DNA of 64,000 nucleotides from Agelas oroides. Lineage: Eukaryota > Porifera > Demospongiae > Agelasida > Agelasidae. Below the pieces are notes generated by a model that was not told where the DNA came from, searched no databases, and worked only from the letters and a program-made list of their open reading frames with translations. Where the stretch lies: NCBI GenBank assembly GCA_949130485.1, contig OX422187.1:7328205-7392204 (forward strand), in the 5' to 3' direction. Of this stretch, positions 11,657-23,700 are shown one piece after another. The stretch's first letter is position 1. Each line of letters begins with the position of its first letter. The position numbers were made by a program, and so were the translations under genes.

Positions 11657-11818
11657 TGTAAATACACAGTCATCAACCAATCAGATTCATCCCGCCGAAA
11701 TTCCACGAACTTCAAATTTTTATCCGACACTAGCTCCTACACTGCTTACTCTGGTACTACACTAATACTACGTACATGTGCTTGCTCATGCCCAGGTGAT
11801 AATTAGCTGACAGCATAC

Positions 11819-11855
11819 TCTGAACCACATACGTAGTAATAACTACTTGACATGT
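11819..11855 (+). repeat. Direct repeat, copy 1
   Basis: tctgaaccacatacgtagta and its continuation recur at 12380-12417 with a few changes. Unknown origin. Confidence 0.55.
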
Positions 11856-12379
11856 GTATCTATTTATTGCATACTTTCAAAACCAAATGGAGAGGAAAGT
11901 GGCTAACTTGTAAGATCGCTGTAGGTAACCAAAGCTAAGTTTAGTTTGTAGAAAGGAGCCATACTTACTTCTTGGGAAACTCTTTTGTAACTGAATTACA
12001 CAACTTGGGCAGGAATGTAATTCACTGTATGTTTCAGTGTAATGGTAGTAGAGTACCCACTACTCTACTATCTGTGACTGTTATCAGACCCTAGCTACTT
12101 CTAACCTGTGTATCCCTCTAATAAGACCGCCCTATGACAGTACCAGGAGCTTATGAGCAGCCTTTGTGGCGCACTCGTTATCTCATGATAGATACTACTG
12201 AACTCTTACAAGTCTGGCTATTTGTAACCAGGATGTGCTTGCATGGTCAGTGTAGAGTACATGTGGATACGTGTACAAGTGTGATTATCCTTGTGTGAAT
12301 ACACAGGAAAGCCTTGTTGGGTAGCTATTGTACTTCAGAATTTGGCAGACATAGTTTGTGAATTCATCTGCTAACTGAC

Positions 12380-12417
12380 TCTGAACCACACACTTAGTAA
12401 TAACTACTTAACATTTG
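12380..12417 (+). repeat. Direct repeat, copy 2
   Basis: Second copy of the 11819 repeat, 560 bp away. The DNA between shows no coding or terminal motifs. Confidence 0.55.
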
Positions 12418-12419
12418 AC

Positions 12420-13005
12420 TGTCAGTTGCAAGGCAAACAGTCTACCCTCTCTGTATATAAGAAGATAATGGCAGTATCAATACCTGTATATGCTGATATG
12501 AACTCAGTTGTTTAGTGCCTCTATTCTGGAGTCAAGCTGCTGGGCTGTATCTACCAGACAGTGGGAGCTGCATACATCTCCTGCTGATGGCAGCATGAGT
12601 CTTTCTGTCTCTCTGGTTATCAGTCTACCGTCTGGGCTCTCTCTACTCTTGAGTAGCAATTCCTTAGTGTGTCTGTAAATGTGTCGTAGTCATTCTTTAG
12701 CACGGTCTCTTTCATTCCGTGAGTCTCTGTCCATCAGTGAAGCTCTTGATTAGAACACACATAGTGCACATTGTATGTCCAGGAGCAGGCCAGTAGTTGG
12801 ATTGGGCAAAGGTGAGGATACTAAGGATGTCTTGGTGTAAAACAAATTGTGCCCAGGTACTCTGCACTCATACACTGTCACAATACAAGCTCCTTGTGTA
12901 CGTGCATGTACTTGTATATCATTGACACATTGTCACATACATGACGTATCATAGCAAGATTTTTGAAAGGACATCTACACAAAGAAGCGCTATGTTCAAG
13001 GGGTT
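12420..13005. other. No gene recognised
   Basis: Short ORFs only; no splice-bounded coding stretch, no inverted ends and no known motif seen. Confidence 0.5.
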
Positions 13006-13009
13006 TCTG

Positions 13010-13200
13010 TCGCAGTATGGGGGAAGGCCAGCTACCTGACTGCATTTTGTGCACGAGATAGCGGTTCCCATCTCCTGGTCATACCAGCATAGCTGATGAG
13101 GCCTGATATTGGCTTAAACACATCCTGCACAGTGGTGACTTTGCAAAACATCAAGGCCTGCCTTTTTTCAGGGAACTGCGTTTCATTGAGTATTTGGATA
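13010..13200 (+). repeat. CCAGCYACCTGA dispersed repeat, copy 1
   Basis: Shared blocks: aaggccagctacctgactgc, gatgaggcctg, gtgactttgca.aacatc.aggcctg. Other copies at 17.03, 46.37 and 54.6 kb, and reversed at 40.6 kb. SINE-like size, but no pol III boxes recognised. Confidence 0.7.
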
Positions 13201-15000
13201 CGAAGTTCTTTTTGGGCAAGCTCACAAGAAGCAGTGGTTTAACCCTTGAACTGAGGTTAATGGGTTTGAACTTGGCTTAGGCTTTCAGTTTGTGCATGAG
13301 CTTGTGCATAATGTCACTTTGCTTGGGAGGTAGGCTCTGCTCCAGCGGAATGGGTATGACAGGCGTGGGTAGGCCTAACCTTGTTTCTATAGGCCTTTCT
13401 GCTGTCTTTTTTTTTTTTATTACTTTTCTCAGAATGGAGGGGAGGGCTTGGTACATTTTTCACTTGAATGACATCAGTGTCGACCTGAAGCAGTCCAAAA
13501 CCAAGGCAGTAGATGAAAGACAAAGGAAGGCCCTTTGGCAAACTGTACACTTCTATTACCACATATGTGCATTGCTTGCCTCATACGTGGTACAAGTTGA
13601 TTGCACAATTCAGTTTGATCTTCACACAACCTTATGGCCTGTGACTCTCAATTGTGTATATCTCATAAAGACTTGCGTCTCATTGTACATACCTGACAGT
13701 AGTCCTTCTTCTTCCTCATCACATCCTATAAAGTGAGCTTCACACTTTGTTAATTCATGTCTAATCTTGCGAAAAACCTAAATCTGCTCAATAATATTCA
13801 TGATGCTCCCATTAAGGTTACGACGAGATTTGTACATAACTCTTAGGCTAACACTAAGAAGAGTCAGGGCAATGATGACCAAACAACTACTTTCATCACC
13901 CAGAAATGGAGGTTCTATAGTCACATGAAAGATTTAATGACTACACTTACCTAAGCATACAAAGGGAAAGGAATTCAAATGATGTTGAGACCTTCATACA
14001 GTTTTAGTGCTAGAAAACCCTGAAACTCTTGGAAAGTTTTCGCCTGGACCACTCATGAAGGGCCTTGATTGTGTCCAATCTGAAGTAAACAAACCGAACG
14101 AGTGTGAGTTATGTGAATTGCTGACTGTCCTGTGTCAAGTAACAGCAAACAAGCAACAATTGTCCACCTGAGGTTGTGCTTGACTAACCTCCTGTGTCAA
14201 GTATTGAGAATGAATGACAGATCAAAGTCTGAAGAGGCTGTCAATCGTTTACCCTATTACATCATTAAGCGCTGTCATCTGGAACAAGGCAACCCAGTGT
14301 GAGTATGTACCTCTTCACTGCATCCACTTGTGCCCTTTCAGAATGCACAGCTATTACCATTATGAAGGGCAGTAATATCAGTTTGCAGTGCAACATTCCT
14401 GTCTATCGTTACTCCTGTATGCAATCTTAACTTACTAGACTAAGTACTTAACTTACTATGTACTTACGTACTGTATTAATACATGTATCAATTCTACACT
14501 GTACCCCAAGATACCTAAACAGTAGCTTAGCTTTAAGGTAAAAAGGTTGGCCTCAGGATTGTGCAAGACTATAACAGTTTTCCATGGTTGTTGATATAGT
14601 GGATTCATAGTGGGTGCAGCATGGCACGAACCAATATGCACTCAGATTGGCATTTTATCCGACCTGTGTATTATGGTGCATTACGTGAATCCTTTGAATT
14701 ACATCTTGGTGTGTGATTGCTTTGAACACTATGCCCCCTGGTACTGGTGCAGGTGAAGAAGTTAGCGACGAGGTTGGTATGTGATTTATTTTCCTCAAAT
14801 AAAACATTCTGATTTGTCAGAATTTACAAATCATGGTACGAAGAAAATTGAGATTGAGGACAATTGTCAACTTGCCTCTACTTCAGTAAGGTATGTGACT
14901 GCAGTAAGGATCATGCTATGCATGACAAACAAGGCTCTTACAGATAATATAGGGTGGTAGGCTGCTTTAAGCTGGGCTATAGTGAATGACAAGCTAGTCC
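13200..15000. other. No gene recognised
   Basis: The 148-codon frame at 13290 looks like chance: no homology, homopolymer T run, no splice partners. Confidence 0.45.
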
Positions 15001-15110
15001 CCCCTCTCCTTCCTTCCTCCCTCCCCATCCTCCCCCCCTCCCCATCCTCCCCCCCTCCCCATCCTCCCCCCCTCCTCCTCCCTTCCTCCTCCCCCCCTCC
15101 CCCTCCCATG
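15000..15110. repeat. C/T minisatellite (CCTCCCCATCCTCCCCC)n
   Basis: Homopyrimidine tract with three or more units of about 20 bp. The minus-strand Gly/Glu-rich frame here is an artefact of it. Confidence 0.85.
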
Positions 15111-16490
15111 GCTACAGAGATTCCTTTGCTACTATTGTGGCACATGTAGAGCACTTTAACCAAAAAAGCTGGACAGATTGCTGTGTTGTCTGTAATCTAC
15201 TCCTAGTGAAAACTACCTCTGGCTAATACTTAGTAGCTGTGACATCAGCTACATACTTCCTCAGGGTCCCAGTTACAGGGTAATGAATCTCATTTACATT
15301 CCTTTGCTTGGGTTAGGGAAAGTCATAAAAGCTGTTGCTAAAACTTGTGGCACTTGGAGCCGACCCTGGAGCCAGCCCTGGCCCCAACTGTTACCTGGAC
15401 CCTCATGAATATCATTAAAAGGCATCAGTATTGTCAAATGACTAATTACCGTACATTCCTACAACTCTGGGAATGTGTAGTATAGTACCGGTGTGGAATA
15501 AACAGAAATCTGTGTTATGTGTGAATGTGTGGGTTTATGCTTTCGAAGGCACTCCACTGTTGTGTGTGTTCTATGTCCTGTTGTGGCCAGCTTCACATTG
15601 TCTGGCTAATTGAGTCAGATGCATTTGGAGTACATGCATGCACACTATAGATAGTTTTCAGTATATTGTAGGGCAAGTATGAGTGAGATAGGGAAGAGGT
15701 GGAAAAAGAAAACTTGCTGATACTTTATGTAATCCTGTTGGACACCACCAATAATTGGACGCTCATACTTGGAGACTAAGCCACATGGGTAAATGGTTAT
15801 ACCAAGGAAATATATAGGCAGAGTTTACTGTATTCAGTGCCTAAAGAAAGTGCTTGAATGTAGAGTACGTAAGTCATGTAAACTCCCACTTGTGCTAGAT
15901 GTGATTAACAGTCTGAAATGTTCAATAGTCTTTTTGGATGCTGCTTCCTGTTCCTTCTCTGAAACAACTCTTGGCAGGATTTCTGTACTGTTAGAGCTGA
16001 CTGATAGTTGTCACAATAGCTGCCCTAGGTACTGTTGTCAGATCATCGAGTGAGCAACCAACACCCTGCAGCACTCATGGTAGCTATGGCGTTAAATGCA
16101 TATTAGGCATGTAGCAGCCATTTTGCCATTTTCCGATAACATCAATATGAGGTAAGATACCAGCCCCTCTCTCGCTTTACCATGCAATGCCTGGGAACAA
16201 GGTTATCTGTTAACTCCCCAACTGTGCAGAACTCTTGCCAAGAGTTGCACAGAAGGAACAGAAAGTGGCTGTAGCTAATTATTGATGATTGCAAATGGGA
16301 ACTGACACTCAAGCACTAGGTTCAATTTTTCAGTTGTCAGATACAGTGGCCTCTACCTTCATTTTTTCGTGTTAAAATTGAATATCTGTGGCTTAGTCTC
16401 TGTGTGTGATTTGTGGTGTCTAAATATCGATCACTTATGCACTCTATTACAGTGTTCTATTTACACAGACACAAAAATTCCTGCAATAGG
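15110..16490. other. No gene recognised; one TAGCC-family end remnant
   Basis: No coding. TGCCTGGGAACAAGGTTA at 16189-16206 resembles the right end of the TAGCCTCG family. Confidence 0.45.
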
Positions 16491-16494
16491 TGTG

Positions 16495-16598
16495 GCTTTG
16501 CGATCGTCAAACTGCGAAAATTTTTTCGCGAAATCTTTGCCAGCGGCCAATCTGTGAAAATTTTGTCCTGCGAAAATTTCTCGCCATACGGTATTTTA
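16495..16598 (-). mobile_element. TACCGTA-end MITE remnant
   Basis: Read on the minus strand it begins TACCGTATGGCGAGAAATTT and continues with gcgaaaatttt repeats. The same terminus begins the sequence at 17207 on the plus strand. Confidence 0.5.
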
Positions 16599-17024
16599 TA
16601 TTTTCATGTAAAATGTGGTTACAAGACACTCCACTCCCCCAAAGTGTTCTATTCTGCTACTGTAGGCAGTTTTCAGTTGGACAGGGATTTTGCTAACTGA
16701 GAGCCCAAGGCTTGCTAATCAGTGAATATGAATCTGCTCAGAATGTCTGAAGGGTTAAATTTCAAGTGCTAGGCCCCAGCAGATGCTGTTTAACACAGCC
16801 TGAACATGCAGTTAGCACACTGTTTGCATTGTGCCTTACTAGCCATTAATACTTCCGGTACCTCCAGCGCTTCTGTATGCGCACGCACGCGTTTACGCAC
16901 CGATAACACATGACGATCAATGATTACGATCGCTACGCAAGATCTTCAAACGAAAGACAGCTGCACGAAGAACAGCTGCACGAAGAGACGGTGCTTTCGA
17001 AGATCGGAGTCTCTACCGACTTTT

Positions 17025-17215
17025 GAATAAGGCCAGCCACCTGACTGCATTCTGTGCATGATATGGCAGTCCCCATCTCCCAGTCACCCCAGCGCAGCTG
17101 ATGAGGCCTGGTATTGGCCGAAATGCGTCCTGCGCAGTGGGTGACTTTGCATAACATCTAGGCCTGTTTTATAAGGGAGATGTGGTTCGTTGATTGTTCA
17201 TGTATAGTACCGTAT
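17025..17215 (+). repeat. CCAGCYACCTGA dispersed repeat, copy 2
   Basis: aaggccagccacctgactgc ... gtgggtgactttgcataac ... gggagatgtggttcgttgat. The best-preserved copy of the family. Confidence 0.75.
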
Positions 17216-17300
17216 AGCGGTAAATTTTGTGTGATGCAAATTTTTGCATAAATCCCTGCTAGGCCTTTAAAAAGGAAATCTTCGTATTTTAATTTTCTTT
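17207..17300 (+). mobile_element. TACCGTA-end MITE remnant
   Basis: TACCGTATAGCGGTAAATTT terminus, abutting the end of the preceding repeat. The right end was not found. Confidence 0.4.
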
Positions 17301-18060
17301 ATGGCATTATTTTCTGCTGAAGCACATTGTGAGAGGCGAGTATATTATGTCGATACGAAACTGTGTGAAGATGGTGACGGAGCATTCTAGCCTCTTTCCC
17401 TAGGAACTTACATCTCTTTCACCACTAAAGTAGTTTCTGAAACAAGAGTAGGGTCGAGGCTAGCCAAGCATTCATTTGTTATTTCTCCACATTAGTTGCT
17501 ATAGCAAAGCTTGTACATTCGTTCATGGTGATCAAATTGTTTATGCATAAATAGAATACCAAATGCAAAAAATGTACCTGTTGTGTCTCCAATTTTCTGT
17601 AATTCTGGATATTGCAGTAAGATAATAGTGTGGTTACTACTGGAGCTCAAACAGCTGGATGAATAGGCTACCTGGAAAGAAGGTTCTCAATTACCGATTA
17701 GAAATTGGTTGGTTTATGTTTTGACTGAATGCTTCAGTTGTCGTCAGAGCAAAAGTGAAGAAATGTGAACAAGCACCAATGTTTGTAGCCATGCACTAGT
17801 AAGGGTACATGTCATTGGAGGTGAGAGGTTGGTGAGAACTGCTCCTTTGATTTCAAGTTTTCCAATTTCAAGTTGGTAACAGAACCACTTTCCATTTTTG
17901 CCTGAGCCAACTGAGAAGCAACTGAATAAAGGACAGGCTACCATGGTGCATGTATGACTTGCTCCATTTGTGATCACTATGCATGTATGCTCAAAAGAGT
18001 TTGGCATGGGCTAATGCTGATGTAATGTACCTACGTACCTCTATTGTTCACTCCAATTTT
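17300..18060. other. ARAP upstream intron or flank, no gene recognised
   Basis: No coding. It must include the intron that ends at 18075, because exon 1 has a spliced 5' border. Confidence 0.5.
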
Positions 18061-18075
18061 CTTCTTTTATTGCAG

Positions 18076-20780
18076 TCTAGAGATGTGACATGGCAGACTG
18101 TCTGACCACCTGGCTCCAAAATCTCAACCTCAGTGAGTATCAGTCTAGCTTCACTGACAATGGGTACAATACTTGTGACCAGTGCCTGAGGATTAGCAAA
18201 GAAGAGCTCAAACGGATTGGGGTCACTAAGGTTGGGCACATAAACAGACTGTTCAGAGCTATTGAGAAGCTGAGAAGTGATGCCGAACTTTCTCAGACAG
18301 TCAGTGGGTCTGGTGATGGCACTACAACATTAGCACAGGCAGACCCCCCCAAGGACCCTGTAGAACCCACTGAACCAACCACCACTTGTTCTTCATCTTT
18401 GCCATTGTCCAGTTCAACTGCCAGCACAAGTGTATCTAAGAATCCACCACCAGTACCCTTACGGCGATCGATTAGAAGAACAAACCAATCTTCATCTCTT
18501 ACACCCTCTCCGGTTCCACCTGAAAGTGTTCCTGAGAGTGTGACTTCTTCTCATCATAGTCATCCCTACTTGCAGTCTCCTATGGGAACAGAAGTGAAGA
18601 CCCTCCCCCCTCCTGTTTTACCAAGGCAGCAGTCACTGAAGTGCGTGAAAGAAGGAGAGCAGAGGAATGTTTCAGATTTGCCACTAACTCTTGCAAAGGC
18701 AGGAAATCCACAACTATCACCAATACCTCAGTCACCCATGCTAGAACCTGTGGAACATAAGCAAGAGTTTCCACTAACTTCAGGACACAATGGAGCACTA
18801 GTTATGGAAAACAATGTCCAAATATGTGAAGCTACTCTGCCACTAACAAGAGACACTGAAGCCCCTCCTAAAATATCTCCAAAACTGCGACGCAAACATG
18901 AAAGTTCATCTATCCCTTCCAAAAGGATGAGTAGCCCTTCTGCACCCTTGAATACCTTTGCTGAACGGGGGCAACACCTGAATGGTCACTTGGTAGAGCA
19001 AAATGCATCTACAGAAGGAGGAGAACGGGAGGTGAGTCCTGTAGTGGATGTTCCTGCACTTCCACCCAAAAGGTCGACTAAGCGTATTGTCATTCCTGAT
19101 GAAGATGTTGAATTTGAACTAGAGAATGTACCAATGCCTCCTGTAAGAGATCGTAGCAATGTCGGAACTGTTGCTGGAGGAGATGGCTTACCCACACTGT
19201 TGTCAAGGAACTCTGGTCCACCTGACTTCAACCCACTCCCTCCATCTGCTGAGTTTGGTGTAGAAAATGGCGCTGTTAGTGTTCCAGTGATCCACAACAC
19301 AGCTGATTTAAATGTTCCACCTCTTCCTCCCAAAGATTCCAGACCGCCGAACTTTGTACCTCAGTTACCTACTAGAGAGAGCTCCTTAGAAAAGGGCCCA
19401 GGTGTTTTGGAAGCACCCATGACCCCTCCCCTCCCTCCTCGAGACGCTGGCCCACCTGATTTTGCTCCTCCTCCCCCACCTAAGCAGATTTCTCCTGTGC
19501 CGAGATCTACTGTTGCCAGAGGTCCTCCACCTCCTTTACCACCTAGAGTATCCTCCACCCTTCCTCCTACCAGTAAAAGCAGTGATGACAACCAAGTTGA
19601 AGATGTCCCACAACTTCCACCAAAAGACGCAGGATTACCTCAGTTCAAACCGCCTCCACCTCCAGATGAATCGGAATCTGAGGATGATGGGCCACCTGAT
19701 ATGCCTTACAGATATTCCCCCCCTGAGATGCTAGATCAAATCCGTTCTCCTCCCCCCTTACCACCAAAGGAAATTCAATGTCTTCCCCCTCCTCCTCCTC
19801 CTATTACTGACGAAGACTTTCCTGACTCAGAGGAAGGGTTCATTGTCAGTGAAGTGGATGATGAAGAAGAGGAGGAGGGAGCCCTTCTAATGAGCATCCA
19901 GTCAAAGTCCGGCAGTGTTGTAGTAAATGATGACATTCTCCTTATAGCGCCATCATCAGAAAATGTAGCAGAGGATTTTTCATCTCCTTTGGGTGGTACT
20001 TCACATGAACCAGCTCCCAATGGGCCCATAGTCTGGCAACAAACTGATAATGATGCAAATTTGTTTTCCAAGAACTACACTTTTGAGGGTCAGGAGGTAG
20101 TCTGTGATGCCATGTTGGACAAGAATAGAGACTATGCTAATCAAGATGCAATTGAGGAATCAATTAAAATCAAGGGGACAGCTCCAATCAAGGTGCGATC
20201 ATTACAAAGAGATACTGACAAGGACTATGAGAACCAAGATGTGCTAGATGAGGATGTAATTCCCTTTGGTACCCTCCCATCGATCACAGAGCCACTGCCA
20301 AATGCCCCTGTGAGTATGACATTTGACAGGCAGGAGGAAGCAGGGCACGAAACTTTGGTACCACCTACTCGACCACGGCTGTTTGGGGGATACGAAGACG
20401 TTGACAGAGACTATGAAAACACACGAGATGATGTGTCAAAGTCTGACACAGAGATCCCACCTCTTCCTTCCAAAGCTCGGACTCTGGGTTTTGTTGAACC
20501 CTCACACAATGCTCCTTTGCAGTCCAATAGTACCACACTGGTTCCTAGCACTGTTCTGGAGCGACCTACTCCTAAACCTCGCTCAAGAGCAACTGCCAGT
20601 GTGGTTTTGACCCTAGCCGAAGAAGATTTTACTCCCAGAACAACTCTGGCTGTCAGTGAAAGTTCAGATGCCGTATACAGTTCCCTTGTGGATACCATGC
20701 CTGTCCCCACTCAGCCTGTTCCTGCACGATTTGGTTCCTCTGCACCCAAGTCCTCTACTGGGGATTACTTTGATGGACAG
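18076..20780 (+). CDS. ARAP: ARAP coding exon 1: 5' UTR tail, SAM domain and proline-rich region
   Basis: The acceptor tttattgcag precedes 18076, leaving 14 nt of 5' UTR before ATG 18090, so at least one non-coding exon lies upstream. The exon encodes 897 residues and ends at CAG|gtgagt (phase 0). Residues 1-68 form a SAM domain (WLQNLNLSEY..YNTCDQC..ELKRIGVTKVGH). Residues 330-600 contain at least six PPLPPK/PPLPPR-type SH3 ligands in modules like LPPKDxGxPxFxPxPP. Three [RK]DYxN sites (Tyr 682, 713, 775) follow an acidic stretch. It is very long for an animal coding exon. Confidence 0.93.
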
Positions 20781-23700
20781 GTGAGTTGTCATAATGCAGC
20801 TATATGAAATGCTGCTGAAATTACTGTGTACATATTGTTTAGTACACTTCCGTGGGATTGTAAAGTAGTGGTCTGAGATGAGTCGTTTGTAGATAAAAAT
20901 CAGAGGTTATTTTGTTGAAGATTTCGATGCATTAATTAGGTGTTCACATATGAGTCCTAGCTGCCGCTAGTGGAACTTCAGCGATACTGTGCTTTAAACT
21001 CAGTGATGTTATGGTTGAATACTATGTGACTTCCATCTAGAACTGCCACACATACTTTTAGCTTGAGCAAGTAACTAATTGAGAAACCCTGCTGTTAGTG
21101 GTAAGGCAAAAGGCAGTTATTCATGTGAGCGCTGATAATTGCTATTGTGTCAAGTATTGGCTATCACCACTTGTTGTCAATATGCACTGTATGGCCCTGA
21201 GCAATCTCCTAATTTGTGCAAGTGGACATTTCTGTGGTTTTGTGAAGTTCTCTGCGTAACCTCCCACCATGCAAAGTTTTTAATTGCGTGGTGACTTGTG
21301 GCATGTAAAAACATTAGCAAATATGTAGGTTTCTTTCAAAGTTTGTAACATTGCTGAGCACTCATACACATAGCAGCGATCATCCTGATGAGCTTCCTGC
21401 CATAACATGCAGCAAGGCTTGCACACACTGGTCTGTAACCCACGCATTGCTTGAAGTACTACATTTTCATGAATTTCATACTGCAAGTGGTGAACGCTGC
21501 AGGGGTTTGGCAAATGAGGCTTCTGGTCTGTTCGTTCACTTGCATGAAACAGCTTTCTCCACTGTTGGGCTAACCTCATTTAAAGATAACAAAAAAAAAA
21601 AAGCACAAATGAAGTGACGATGCAAGTTGATTTGGTGGATCCTGGCAGGTAACTGCATCTGGAGTGAGTGTTTGAATAGTCTCGCAAGCCAGACCCACTT
21701 CCGCAAAAATGGGAAGGTGTCCTAGCTCTCTGTCGCCGTTTTCAAGACCATTGCTACTGAAACGGTGATGTAATGGTCATGTGATGATGAGTACTGCAAC
21801 ATGATCGGATCGTACCGTATGGTGCGGCGGGACACAGCCTGTATTTGCAGTTCACCAGACCCTTCCCTTTTTTGCGGAAGTGGGTCTGGCTTGCGAGACT
21901 AGTGTTTGCACAAAAATAGCTGAACAATTCAAGCACTTTCTCCATGCGAACACCCACCCTCAGTTTTTGGTACTTGAGCTGCAGGCACCAATGAGCACTT
22001 GCTAGAAGTAATATGTTAATAAAATATCACATGAATATAGTGCAAGCATGCCGAACATTAGAATGTTTGCTAAGGGTCGGAAGAATTCTCAGATTGAGTG
22101 TTTCAATTCGAAGTTTGGAGGAACAACTAAAGTATGAGCATCTACGTAGATACTGTATGAGTGTGTGTTAGTGTGTGGGCTATGATCTAGGTGAATAGAC
22201 ACAGCTGGCTCAGGCTCACCACCATTATGTACCTAGTATACATCATGAGGCCGGGGACATGTACCTTGACTTGCTATGTACACTGTGTGAAGTGAGAGAT
22301 CAAGCACATTCCAAGGCTTGTATTCTTCCTGTTGGTGGTGTAGATTTACACTCCTGCCAAAATGGCATGGCGTACTACTTGCTGTCTTTCGCTTCACTCT
22401 GCTTACCTCTTGTCAGTCTTCCTTCCTCATCTGCCTAGGACTAAACATGTGTCCAAACTGTGCATTTCGTACAAAGCGAGACCATCACTATCGCTAGTAC
22501 TACTTTCACTTCTTGATTCAGCTCTAGTATTTATAGTTTAGCTCTTGGTCATCTTGACCGACGTACTTACGTGGAGTGACTTTCTACGCATGCGCATTAT
22601 GAACTGTGTGATTTAGCTCATGCCGTCCCATATATTACTGCTACACTTGTGCAGCAACTGAATCACAACTGAATATAAATCAGATATCAAAAACAACAGT
22701 TGTTTTTGATGTCTGATTTATATTCGGCAATATACTGGTATTTTTAGTTACTAAAAATACCAGTATATTGCCCAACATTATTGTGGGTTTGGGCTGGTAT
22801 GGCTGTACAAGCACATACCTTGAGTGGATATCCTCAGTGTGCGCCACCCCAGCCTCCGGCTCAATTATCCCAGCTAGGTAACTTGGATTTCTTTCTCTCT
22901 CTCCAATGCTTACATCAAGTATAACTATACTTATTTGTGAATTTCCTGCCCAGGAATGTACTTGGTTTGAGCTTTACCTAATTTTGTGTTGCCTTCACTG
23001 TAGCCTTCGATCACTGTAGCCTTGTACTCACACCTAATATTTGCCTACTGCACACTGTCTGTACATGCGGCCCTTTCCCAGGCTTTGCTCAAGCCTTCTC
23101 TGCGCTTAATGTTCGAAAAATTGCCTGAACGGGCAACTACCAAAACATTGCTGTGTGTATTGTTGATTGCGCAACTACATGTTTGGGCAAATCAACGATC
23201 CGCCTATGCTCAATTAAGTCGTCTCTTCCTTCTCTCTATCCTCTACGTCATTCATGTGATAAATTATTCCAAACCCTCTCCCGCTTTTCCATACTGCAAG
23301 TGAACTGGGCGGGGCCTAAGAACAAGGCTATTATCAGCCCAGTCTTTACAGTCTCTCTTTGCTCTTCCTGTGATATGTGTGCGTGTGCACTAGGCCCCTC
23401 TGCAGAGATCTGTGGGTTCCTTTGCTGGTATAGGATGCTCAAGACCATCAGTTTATCAAAAGGGACTCTCGTGAGTTTTGATAATGGTACTGTGTACTAG
23501 TTTTGTTAACTATAGCTTAATTGGGGCGAGCCTGAGCGAGCCCCACACTAGCGGGACTGCATTGCGCACGTGCGTGTGTATGTCTGTCTGTCTGTCAGTT
23601 TGCTTGCAGCCATATACCGTAAAATTTAAATTAACGCATTAAGTATTTTACGATGCTTTGAACGTCCTCGGTGGGTGAAGGCTACAGCCAGAGTGCAGTG

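Noticed and set aside
11819-12417. Direct repeat pair as ends of an LTR-type element
   Set aside because: Repeats are under 40 bp, without TG..CA borders, and nothing coding lies between.
13010-13200. tRNA-derived SINE
   Set aside because: Copies are clear, but no A and B box or tRNA fold was recognised, so left as an unclassified repeat.
13290-13736. 148-codon plus-strand frame
   Set aside because: No domain, contains a T homopolymer giving FFFF, no splice or promoter context.
19775-20071. Minus-strand and other-frame ORFs over ARAP exon 1
   Set aside because: Shadows of the 905-codon open frame; SAM, proline-rich and YxN content support only the plus frame.
20781-20807. ORF continuing past exon 1 to the stop at 20807
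   Set aside because: CAG|gtgagt is a strong donor and the extra codons (VSCHNAAI) are intronic; the downstream PH exons join in phase 0.
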